Source: Nemertoderma westbladi (lineage: Eukaryota; Xenacoelomorpha; Nemertodermatida; Nemertodermatidae). From it: 28,693 bases of DNA. The translations under genes and the position numbers were made by a program. The notes beneath the pieces were generated by a model, which was not told the origin of the DNA, searched no databases, and worked only from the letters and a program-made list of their open reading frames with translations. The stretch is taken from positions 1 through 28,693 of the forward strand of contig JAUCBJ010003816.1 of the NCBI GenBank assembly GCA_032718475.1. Direction: 5' to 3'. Shown here piece after piece: positions 13,001-22,780 of the stretch (the stretch's first letter is position 1; each line of letters begins with the position of its first letter).

Positions 13001-13500
13001 CCACTCAGTAGTTTAGCCACTCAGTAGTTTAGCCACTCAGTAGTTTAGCCACTCAGTAGTTCAGACACTCAGTAGTTTAACCACTCAGTAGTTTAGCCAC
13101 TCAGTAGTTTAGCCACTCAGTAGTTTAACCACTCAGTAGGTTAGCCACTCAGTAGTTTAGCTACTCAGTAGTTTAGCTACTCAGTAGTTTAGCCACTCAG
13201 TAGTTTAGCCACTCAGTAGTTTAGCCACACAGTAGTTTAACCACTCAGTAGTTTAGCCACTCAGTAGTTTAGCCACTCAGTAGTTTAGCCACTCAGTAGT
13301 TTAGACTCTCAGTTGTTTAGCCACTCAGTAGTTTAGCCACTCAGTAGTTTAGCCACTCAGTAGTTCAGACACTCAGTAGTTTAACCACTCAGTAGTTTAG
13401 CCACTCAGTAGTTCAGACACTCAGTAGTTTAGCCAATCAGTAGTTTAGCCACTCAGTAGTTTAACCTCTCAGTAGGTTAGCCACTCAGTAGTTTAGCCAC
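10065..13500. repeat. Higher-order block C, partial copy of block B
   Basis: C follows B at offset 3424: TTTCGCC at 10912, GACGCTCAG at 11306 and 11962, accacttagt at 12072. After a one-monomer gain near 12300-12400 the offset becomes 3440, with GCCAAACAG at 12552 and AGTTGTTT at 13311. C keeps the 656-bp repeat seen in B. Past B's cut point C continues with monomers found at the end of A (GCCAATCAG at 13432 and 5171). C therefore holds a tail that B has lost. Confidence 0.8.
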
Positions 13501-13699
13501 TCAGTAGTTTAGCCACTCAGTAGTTTAGCCACTCAGTAGTTTAGCCACTCAGTAGTTTAACCACTCAGTAGGTTAGCCACTCAGTAGTTTAGCTACTCAG
13601 TAGTTTAGCTACTCAGTAGTTTAGCCACTCAGTAGTATAGCCACTCAGTAGTTTAGCCACTCAGTAGTTTAGCCACTCAGTAGTTTAGCCACTCAGTAG

Positions 13700-15720
13700 T
13701 TCAGACACTCAGTAGTTTAACCACTCAGTAGTTTAACCACTCAGTAGGTTAGCCACTCAGTAGTTTAGCCACTCAGTAGTTCAGACACTCAGTAGTTTAG
13801 CCACTCAGTAGTTTAGCCACTCAGTAGTTAAGCCACTCAGTAGTTTAGCTACTCAGTAGTTTAGCTACTCAGTAGTTTAGCTACTCAGTAGTTTAGCCAC
13901 TCAGTAGTTTAGCCACTCAGTAGTTTAGACACTCAGTAGTTTAGCCAATCAGTAGTTTAGACACTCAGTAGTTTAGCCACTCAGTAGTTTAGCCACTCAG
14001 TAGTTTATCCACTCAGTAGTTCAGACACTCAGTAGTTTAGCCACTCAGTAGTTTAGCCACTCAGTAGTTTAACCACTTAGTTGGTTAGCCACTCAGTAGT
14101 TTAGCCACTCAGTAGTTTAACGACTCAGTAGTTTAGCCACTCAGTAGTTCAGACACTCAGTAGTTTAGCCACTCAGTAGTTTAGCCACTCAGTAGTTCAG
14201 ACTCTCAGTAGTTTAGCCACTCAGTAGTTTAGCCACTCAGTAGTTCAGTCACTCAGTAGTTTAACCACTCAGTAGTTTAACCACTCAGTAGGTTAGCCAC
14301 TCAGTAGTTTAGCCACTCAGTAGTTCAGACACTCAGTAGTTTAGCCACTCAGTAGTTTAGCCACTCAGTAGTTTATCCACTCAGTAGTTTAGCCACTCAG
14401 TAGTTTAGCCAGTCAGTAGATTAGCCACTCAGTAGTTTAGCCACTCAGTAGTTTAAACACTCAGTAGTTTAGCCACTCAGTAGTTTAGCCACTCAGTAGT
14501 TCAGACACTCAGTAGTTTAGCCACTCAGTAGTTTAGCTACTCAGTAGTTTAGCTACTCAGTAGTTTAGCTACTCAGTAGTGTAGCTACTCAGTAGTTTAG
14601 CCACTCAGTAGTTTAGCCACTCAGTAGTTTAGCCACTCAGTAGTTTAGCCACTCAGTAGTTTAGACACTCAGTAATTTAGCCACTCAGTAGTTTAACCAC
14701 TCAGTAGGTTAGCCACTCAGTAGTTTAGCCACTCAGTAGTTTAGCCACTCAGTAGTTTAGCCTAGCCACTCAGTAGTTTAGCCACTCAGTAGTTTAACCA
14801 CTCAGTAGTTTAGCCACTCAGTAGTTTAGCCACTCAGTAGGTTAGCCACTCAGTAGGTTAGCCACTCAGTAGTTTAGCCACTCAGTAGTTTAGCCACTCA
14901 GTAGTTTAGCCACTCAGTAGTTTAGCCACTCAGTAGTTCAGACACTCAGTAGTTTAACCACTCAGTAGTTTAGCCACTCAGTAGTTTAGCCACTCAGTAG
15001 TTTAGCCACTCAGTAGTTCAGACACTCAGTAGTTTAGCCACTCAGTAGTTTAGCCACTCAGTAGTTTAACCACTCAGTAGGTTAGCCACTCAGTAGTTTA
15101 TCCACTCAGTAGTTTAGCCACTCAGTAGTTTAGCCAGTCAGTAGGTTAGCCACTCAGTAGTTTAGCCACTCAGTAGTTTAGACACTCAGTAGTTTAGCCA
15201 GTCAGTAGTTTAGCCACTCAGTAGTTTAGCCACTCAGTAGATTAGCCACTCAGTAGTTTAGCCACTCAGTAGTTTAGCCACTCAGTAGTTTAGCCACTCA
15301 GTAGTTTAGCCACTCAGTAGTTTAGCCACTCAGTAGTTTAGCTACTCAGTAGTTTAGCCACTCAGTAGTTTAGACACTCAGTAGTTCAGACACTCAGTAG
15401 TTTAGCCACTCAGTAGTTTAGCCACTCAGTAGTTTAACCACTCAGTAGGTTAGCCACTCAGTAGTTTAGCCACTCAGTAGTTTAGCCACTCAGTAGTTTA
15501 ACCACTCAGTAGTATAGCCACTCAGTAGTTTAGCCACTCAGTAGTTTAGCCACTCAGTAGTTTAGACGCTCAGTAGTTTAGCCACTCAGTAGTTTAGCCA
15601 CTCAGTAGTTTAGCCACTCAGTAGTTTAGCCACTCAGTAGTTTAACCACTCAGTAGGTTAGCCACTCAGTAGTTTAGCTACTCAGTAGTTTAGCTACTCA
15701 GTAGTTTAGCCACTCAGTAG
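13700..15720. repeat. Higher-order block D
   Basis: This is a mosaic of A/B/C-like variant monomers. It repeats immediately downstream at offset 2034 on its left side (TAACGACTCAG at 14121 and 16155). The offset is 1890 on its right side (GTGTAGCT at 14581 and 16471, CCTAG insertion at 14761 and 16651). The 144-bp difference is exactly nine monomers. Confidence 0.75.
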
Positions 15721-17640
15721 TTTCACTCAGTAGTTCAGACACTCAGTAGTTTAACCACTCAGTAGTTTAACCACTCAGTAGGTTAGCCACTCAGTAGTTT
15801 AGCCACTCAGTAGTTCAGACACTCAGTAGTTTAGCCACTCAGTAGTTTAGCCACTCAGTAGTTAAGCCACTCAGTAGTTTAGCTACTCAGTAGTTTAGCT
15901 ACTCAGTAGTTTAGCTACTCAGTAGTTTAGCCACTCAGTAGTTTAGCCACTCAGTAGTTTAGACACTCAGTAGTTTAGCCACTCAGTAGTTTAGACACTC
16001 AGTAGTTTAGCCACTCAGTAGTTTAGCCACTCAGTAGTTTATCCACTCAGTAGTTCAGACACTCAGTAGTTTAGCCACTCAGTAGTTTAGCCACTCAGTA
16101 GTTTAACCACTTAGTTGGTTAGCCACTCAGTAGTTTAGCCACTCAGTAGTTTAACGACTCAGTAGTTTAGCCACTCAGTAGTTCAGACACTCAGTAGTTT
16201 AGCCACTCAGTAGTTTAGCCACTCAGTAGTTCAGACACTCAGTAGTTTAGCCACTCAGTAGTTTAGCCACTCAGTAGTTCAGTCACTCAGTAGTTTAACC
16301 ACTCAGTAGTTTAACCACTCAGTAGGTTAGCCACTCAGTAGTTTAGCCACTCAGTAGTTCAGACACTCAGTAGTTTAGCCACTCAGTAGTTTAGCCACTC
16401 AGTAGTTAAGCCACTCAGTAGTTTAGCTACTCAGTAGTTTAGCTACTCAGTAGTTTAGCTACTCAGTAGTGTAGCTACTCAGTAGTTTAGCCACTCAGTA
16501 GTTTAGCCACTCAGTAGTTTAGCCACTCAGTAGTTTAGCCACTCAGTAGTTTAGACACTCAGTAATTTAGCCACTCAGTAGTTTAACCACTCTGTAGGTT
16601 AGCCACTCAGTAGTTTAGCCACTCAGTAGTTTAGCCACTCAGTAGTTTAGCCTAGCCACTCAGTAGTTTAGCCACTCAGTAGTTTAACCACTCAGTAGTT
16701 TAGCCACTCAGTAGTTTAGCCACTCAGTAGGTTAGCCACTCAGTAGGTTAGCCACTCAGTAGTTTAGCCACTCAGTAGTTTAGCCACTCAGTAGTTTAGC
16801 CACTCAGTAGTTTAGCCACTCAGTAGTTCAGACACTCAGTAGTTTAACCACTCAGTAGTTTAGCCACTCAGTAGTTTAGCCACTCAGTAGTTTAGCCACT
16901 CAGTAGTTCAGACACTCAGTAGTTTAGCCACTCAGTAGTTTAGCCACTCAGTAGTTTAACCACTCAGTAGGTTAGCCACTCAGTAGTTTATCCACTCAGT
17001 AGTTTAGCCACTCAGTAGTTTAGCCAGTCAGTAGGTTAGCCACTCAGTAGTTTAGCCACTCAGTAGTTTAGACACTCAGTAGTTTAGCCAGTCAGTAGTT
17101 TAGCCACTCAGTAGTTTAGCCACTCAGTAGATTAGCCACTCAGTAGTTTAGCCACTCAGTAGTTTAACCACTCAGTAGGTTAGCCACTCAGTAGTTTAGC
17201 CACTCAGAAGTTTAGCCACTCAGTAGTTTAGCCACTCAGTAGTTTAGCCACTCAGTAGTTTAGCTACTCAGTAGTTTAGCCACTCAGTAGTTTAGACACT
17301 CAGTAGTTCAGACACTCAGTAGTTTAGCCACTCAGTAGTTTAGCCACTCAGTAGTTTAACCACTCAGTAGGTTAGCCACTCAGTAGTTTAGCCACTCAGT
17401 AGTTTAGCCACTCAGTAGTTTAACCACTCAGTAGTATAGCCACTCAGTAGTTTAGCCACTCAGTAGTTTAGCCACTCAGTAGTTTAGACGCTCAGTAGTT
17501 TAGCCACTCAGTAGTTTAGCCACTCAGTAGTTTAGCCACTCAGTAGTTTATCCACTCAGTAGTTTAGACACTCAGTAGTTTAGCCACTCAGTAGTTTAGC
17601 CACTCAGTAGTTTAACCGCTTAGTTGGTTAGCCACTCAGT
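15721..17640. repeat. Higher-order block E, copy of block D
   Basis: E starts at the only 13-bp monomer seen in the array: TTTCACTCAGTAG at 15721, which has lost AGC. It then repeats D, including the CCTAG insertion (16651) and a GACGCT monomer near 17488. The 5-bp gain and 3-bp loss account for the D-E offset being 2 bp out of phase with 16. Confidence 0.75.
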
Positions 17641-20600
17641 AGTTTAGCCACTCAGTAGTTTAACCACTCAGTAGTTTAGCCACTCAGTAGTTCAGATACT
17701 CAGTAGTTTAGCCACTCAGTAGTTCAGATACTCAGTAGTTTAGCCACTCAGTAGTTTAGCCACTCAGTAGTTCAGACACTCAGTAGTTTAGTCACTCAGT
17801 AGTTTAGCCACTCAGTAGTTTAACCACTCAGTAGGTTAGCCACTCAGTAGTTTAGCCACTCAGTAGTTGAGCCACTCAGTAGTTTAGCCACTCAGTAGTT
17901 TAGCCACTCAGTAGTTTAGCCACTCAGTAGGTTATCCACTCTGTAGTTTAGCCACTCAGTAGTTTAGCCACTCAGTAGTTCAGACACTCAGTAGTTTAGC
18001 CACTCAGTAGTTTAGCCACTCAGTAGTTTAGCCACTCAGTAGTTTAGCCACTCAGTAGTTTAGCCACTCAGTAGTTTAGCCACACAGTAGTTTAACCACT
18101 CAGTAGTTTAGCCACTCAGTAGTTTAGCCACTCAGTAGTTTAGCCACTCAGTAGTTTAGACTCTCAGTAGTTTAGCCACTCAGTAGTTTAGCCACTCAGT
18201 AGTTTAGCCACTCAGTAGTTCAGACACTCAGTAGTTTAACCACTCAGTAGTTTAGCCACTCAGTAGTTCAGACACTCAGTAGTTTAGCCAATCAGTAGTT
18301 TAGCCACTCAGTAGTTTAACCTCTCAGTAGGTTAGCCACTCAGTAGTTTAGCCACTCAGTAGTTTAGCCACTCAGTAGTTTAACCACTCAGTAGGTTAGC
18401 CACTCAGTAGTTTACCCACTCAGTAGTTTAGCCACTCAGTAGTTTAGCCACTCAGTAGTTTAGCCACTCAGTAGTTTAGCCACTCAGTAGTTTAGCCACT
18501 CAGTAGTTCAGACACTCAGTAGTTTAACCACTCAGTAGTTTAACCACTCAGTAGGTTAGCCACTCAGTAGTTTAGCCACTCAGTAGTTCAGACACTCAGT
18601 AGTTTAGCCACTCAGTAGTTTAGCCACTCAGTAGTTAAGCTACTCAGTAGTTTAGCTACTCAGTAGTTTAGCTACTCAGTAGTTTAGCTACTCAGTAGTT
18701 TAGCCACTCAGTAGTTTAGCCACTCAGTAGTTTAGACACTCAGTAGTTTAGCCACTCAGTAGTTTAGACACTCAGTAGTTTAGCCACTCAGTAGTTTAAC
18801 CACTCAGTAGGTTAGCCACTCAGTAGTTTAGCCACTCAGTAGTTTCGCCACTCAGTAGTTTAGCCTAGCCACTCAGTAGTTTAGCCACTCAGTAGTTTAG
18901 CCACTCAGTAGTTTAGCCACTCACTAGTTTAGCCACTCAGTAGTTTAGCCACTCAGTAGTTTAGCCACTCGGTAGTTCAGACACTCAGTAGTTTAGCCAC
19001 TCAGTAGTTTAGCCACTCAGTAGTTTAACCACTCAGTAGGTTAGCCACTCAGTAGTTTAGCAACTCAGTAGTTTATCCACTCAGTTGTTTAGCCACTCAG
19101 TAGTTTAGCCACTCAGTAGTTTAGCCACTCAGTAGTTCAGACACTCAGTAGTTTAACCACTCAGTAGTTCAGACACTCAGTAGTTTAGCCACTCAGTAGT
19201 TTAGCCACTCAGTAGTTCAGACACTCAGTAGTTTAGCCACACAGTAGTTTAGCCACTCAGTAGTTTAACCACTCAGTAGGTTAGCCACTCAGTAGTTTAT
19301 CCACTCAGTAGTTTAGCCACTCAGTAGTTTAGCCAGTCAGTAGATTAGCCACTCAGTAGTTTAGCCACTCAGTAGTTTAAACACTCAGTAGTTTAGCCAG
19401 TCAGTAGTTTAGCCACTCAGTAGTTTAGCCACTCAGTAGATTAGCCACTCAGTAGTTTAGCCACTCAGTAGTTTAACCACTCAGTAGTTTAGCCACTCAG
19501 TAGTTTAGCCACTCAGTAGTTTAACCACTCAGTAGGTTAGCCACTCAGTAGTTTAGCCACTCAGTAGTTTAGCCACTCAGTAGTTTGGCCACTCAGTAGT
19601 TTAGCCACTCAGTAGTTTAGCCACTCAGTAGTTTAGCCACTCAGTAGTTTAGCCACTCAGTAGTTTAACCACTCAGTAGTATAGCCACTCAGTAGTTTAG
19701 CCACTCAGTAGTTTAGCCACTCAGTAGTTTAGCCACTCAGTAGTTTAGCCACTCAGTAGTTTAGCCACTCAGTAGTTTAACCACTCAGTAGTATAGCCAC
19801 TCAGTAGTATAGCCACTCAGTAGTTTAGCCACTCAGTAGTTTAGCCACTCAGTAGTTTAGACGCTCAGTAGTTTAGCCACTCAGTAGTTTAGCCACTCAG
19901 TAGTTTAGCCACTCAGTAGTTTATCCACTCAGTAGTTCAGACACTCAGTAGTTTAGCCACTCAGTAGTTTAGCCACTCAGTAGTTTAACCACTCAGTAGT
20001 TTAGCCACTCAGTAGTTTAGCCACTCAGTAGTTTAGCCACTCAGTAGTTTAACCACTCAGTAGTTTAGCCACTCAGTAGTTTAGCCACTCAGTAGTTTAG
20101 CCACTCAGTAGTTTAGACACTCAGTAGTTTAGCCACTCAGTAGTTTAGCCACTCAGTAGTTTAGCCACTCAGTAGTTCAGACACTCAGTAGTTTAACCAC
20201 TCAGTAGTTTAGCCACTCAGTAGTTTAACCAATCAGTAGGTTAGCCACTCAGTAGGTTAGCCACTCAGTAGTTTAGCCACTCAGTAGTTTAGCCACTCAG
20301 TAGTTTAACCACTCAGTAGTTTAACCACTCAGTAGTTTAGCCACTCAGTAGTTCAGACTCTCAGTAGTTTAGCCACTCAGTAGTTTAGCCACTCAGTAGT
20401 TTAGCCACTCAGTAGTTTAGCCACTCAGTAGGTTAACCACTCAGTAGTTTAGCCACTCAGTAGTTTAGCCACTCAGTAGTTCAGACACTCAGTAGTTTAA
20501 CCACTCAGTAGTTTAGCCACTCAGTAGTTTAGCCACTCAGTAGTTTAACCACTCAGTTGTTTAGCCACTCAGTAGTTGAGCCACTCAGTTGTTTAGCCAC

Positions 20601-20988
20601 TCAGTAGTTGAGCCACTCAGTAGTTTAGCCACTCAGTAGTTTAGCCACTCAGTGGTTTAGCCACTCAGTAGTTTAACCACTCAGTAGTTTAGCCACTCAG
20701 TAGGTTAGCCACTCAGTAGTTTAGCCACTCAGTAGTTTAACCGCTCAGTAGTTTAGCCACTCAGTAGTTTAGCCACTCAGTAGTTTAGACACTCAGTAGT
20801 TCAGACACTCAGTAGTTTAGCCACTCAGTAGTTTAGCCACTCAGTAGTTTAACCACTCAGTAGGTTAGCCACTCAGTAGTTTAGCCACTCAGTAGTTGAG
20901 CCACTCAGTAGTTTAGCCACTCAGTAGTTTAGCCACTCAGTAGTTCAGACACTCAGTAGTTTAGCCACTCAGTGGTTTAGCCACTCAC
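17640..20988. repeat. Right part of the satellite without an obvious long copy
   Basis: Monomers here stay in phase and carry the same variants. A further CCTAG insertion lies at 18864, preceded by TTTCGCC. I could not follow a long colinear copy through this part. The last recognisable monomer ends with CCACTCA near 20987. Right-edge variants (GTGG for GTAG, TTGAGCC) are mild, so the right border is sharp, unlike the left one. Confidence 0.7.
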
Positions 20989-21050
20989 TGCTACTAACTG
21001 CTCCCCTTGCACCTCTATTTTTTTCCCTCCCACCTCTAACTGCTCCCCTC
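20989..21050. repeat. Short imperfect direct repeat at the satellite border
   Basis: CTAACTGCTCCCCT occurs twice, near 20994 and 21036, in a pyrimidine-rich stretch. CACCTCT also occurs twice around a TATTTTTTTCCC tract. This is the first unique sequence after the satellite. Confidence 0.7.
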
Positions 21051-22369
21051 ACGGAGCTCCCAATCACCCTCTCCCAATCGCAGAAGATAGATCTAAGATG
21101 GACCGCATTCCATATAAGACAGATCAGTATTATTAGTCCTATTTTTATTTACTATCAGTATTTTGATACCGGAACGGCAAGCTGATGTCTAATAAGTAAT
21201 GAAATGTGGTCTCTATTCTATACCGTAGTCACATAGTGTCTGTATCAATGTCTTATAACTGGTTCTGGTTAGGATTAGTTTGTTTAGTAGTCAATAGTAA
21301 ACTCTATGCACTGCGCAGATCTGTAGATCCAATAACTTCGAAACAAACGCAATAAAGAGGCAGCACTGATACTGTTACCGGTACTACTGTAGTTAGGTAA
21401 GTACCAATTCACAGTTAATACTGCTGTTATGTGTGCATGACCTACAGTCTTATCAATATTATGAAGTCTGCACTACTAAAGTGTTACAGGTGAGACATGT
21501 CTTACTCTGTATCTGTAGCCTAAAATTATTCGATTTACATGTTACATGTGGGACGTCCCGCCCTGTAACGATTTTTTGTGTTACAGGCTTTTGTTACAGG
21601 TGGGACAAAGCTCATGCTGATAAATGTAAAAGCAACTAAAGTCTATTCCACAGTCAATTGTTGCCACAAATGATTACTCAAGCAAAAGACCAAGAACTTG
21701 GCTATCTTCTGATATTTGAATCTTCATATCAAGTTTGTTAGAACTGATTCTAGAGCATGGTAAAGCAGTGCACTTGGTGTTACACATGGGACAATCCTAA
21801 TTGACATAATCGACTCGCACGTATAAAACCAGCCATATCTCCGGTTGTGTTTAGTATTTTTTCGTAAAATCTGGAACATTCCACTTCTTGAAGATTTTCC
21901 TTTCAAATAAGAATTTAGTGTATAGAATCCCAATAAAATCCTTTTGGTGAATTCAGGTGTTACCGTTTGGGACAAGTAATTGTCAAAAATAGGGGTATAT
22001 TATCTATTGTTTTATTTAAATATGATATCAATAAGACAATTTGGGAGTTATTCCATTGCATTCCTCTATTATTTAGCTTTAAAATGAGCTATAACTTGTT
22101 GAAATACACCCAGTAGATATCAAAATACATCCCCCACAATGCAATGAACTTTTTTGGACAATTGAAAAACCTGCATTTTTTAGTACTAAAAGGTCTGTAA
22201 AATCTTTCAAAGTCGGAGTGGCAGTATGATTTTTTGTGCATCTGTTGGACCATAAAATTATCTTCAAAAATATATATAACTTTACTAGGTTCCAAAAAAA
22301 ATTTCATTCTAAAATTAAGTCGAATCGTGTGGGAAACGTTTTTGGCCACTTTTTGTGAGTTTGGGCCAG
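21051..22369. other. Non-coding AT-rich region, no gene recognised
   Basis: Short ORFs on both strands translate into low-complexity or repeat-derived peptides with no domain, so I call none of them. The left part carries a scattered motif, listed separately. The right part (about 21990-22370) is AT-rich with poly-T and poly-A runs and looks like the inside of an old non-autonomous repeat. I see no RT, transposase or tRNA-like features. Confidence 0.5.
21483..21973. repeat. Scattered GTTACA-NN-TGGGAC motif, six copies
   Basis: Near-identical 14-15-mers occur at 21483 (GTTACAGGTGAGAC), 21541 (GTTACATGTGGGAC), 21593 (GTTACAGGTGGGAC), 21779 (GTTACACATGGGAC) and 21959 (GTTACCGTTTGGGAC). A minus-strand copy at 21555-21569 abuts the 21541 copy and makes a near-perfect palindrome over 21541-21569. 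A half copy, GTTACAGG, is at 21580. Spacing is irregular, so this is not a simple tandem array. It could be a protein-binding cluster or subterminal repeats of a DNA transposon. No transposase is seen. Confidence 0.6.
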
Positions 22370-22376
22370 TAGGTGT

Positions 22377-22475
22377 AAAAGGTACACAACTTGGTACATA
22401 ATAAGTACAAAAGGTACACAACTTGGTACAATGGGTACAAAAGTTACACAACTTGGTACATTGTAGGTACAAAAC
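22377..22475. repeat. Minisatellite, about three copies of a 30-32 bp unit
   Basis: The core AAAAGGTACACAACTTGGTA starts at 22377 and 22409 and recurs with one change (AAAAGTTACAC) at 22439. A partial fourth unit, GGTACAAAACGG, follows. Spacings are 32 and 30 bp. The overlapping minus-strand ORFs are repeat translations (Cys/Thr-rich) and not genes. Confidence 0.85.
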
Positions 22476-22618
22476 GGCGCCCGGGATACAATGGTGTACC
22501 CGGAAAGAAGATGCGCAGATAAACGGATAAATTCGGCGAAAATAAACATAATTTCAGCATTCTTTAAAGATACAGACTACTACTACTAGGATCGGCATGC
22601 TGCATTGCAGCTGCATTT

Positions 22619-22780
22619 TTAAGAATGCTGTGCCGGCTTGTCAACAAAATTGCACCGCCACAACTCCCTATCACCCATGACATTTGCTAGATCATCCGCA
22701 TCTTTAAGGCCAGTGTCCTTTAAGATGCATCTCAAGAAAGTCATGGGCTGTCCACCATGCTTATTCACTCCATGAGGCTG
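22619..22780 (-). pseudogene. Frameshifted C-terminal tail of the LINE polyprotein
   Basis: One base out of frame from LWGSLM, the minus strand continues with NKHGGQPMTFLRCILKDTGL, then DLANVMGDRELWR, and ends QHS before TAA at 22619-22621. The pattern G.P.TFL...L.DTGL....L...M.DR..WR is the normal end of this LINE family's protein. The 669-codon frame therefore stopped too early because of a single indel near 22770-22780. Confidence 0.8.

Larger units (their letters stand above)
126..20988. repeat. 16-bp monomer satellite array, about 1,300 tandem copies
   Basis: The whole stretch is a head-to-tail array of TTTAGCCACTCAGTAG (16 bp, 7 of 16 G+C). Common variants change the first half: TTTAGAC, TTCAGAC, TTTAACC, GGTTAGCC, TTTAGCT, TTTATCC, TTAAGCC, TATAGCC and GATTAGCC. 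The second half, CACTCAGTAG, is much more constant. The consensus has no CpG, including across the monomer junction. Because 16 is not a multiple of 3, each frame passes through every phase within 48 bp and meets stops: TAG forward, TGA and TAA reverse. That explains the absence of ORFs over 21 kb. Phase is broken only rarely, by a 5-bp gain (CCTAG) and a 3-bp loss near 15721. The role is unknown. Heterochromatic, pericentromeric or interstitial satellite is possible, and nothing in the sequence decides between them. Confidence 0.98.

Noticed and set aside
126-20988. CRISPR array
   Set aside because: Repeats are contiguous 16-mers with no spacers, and the context is eukaryotic.
126-20988. Telomeric repeat
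   Set aside because: The 16-bp unit is not a known telomere type, and unique sequence with LINEs follows on the right. An end position is not supported.
21433-22549. Short ORFs on both strands (62-127 codons)
   Set aside because: They are translations of the motif cluster, AT-rich DNA and the minisatellite, overlap each other and show no domain.
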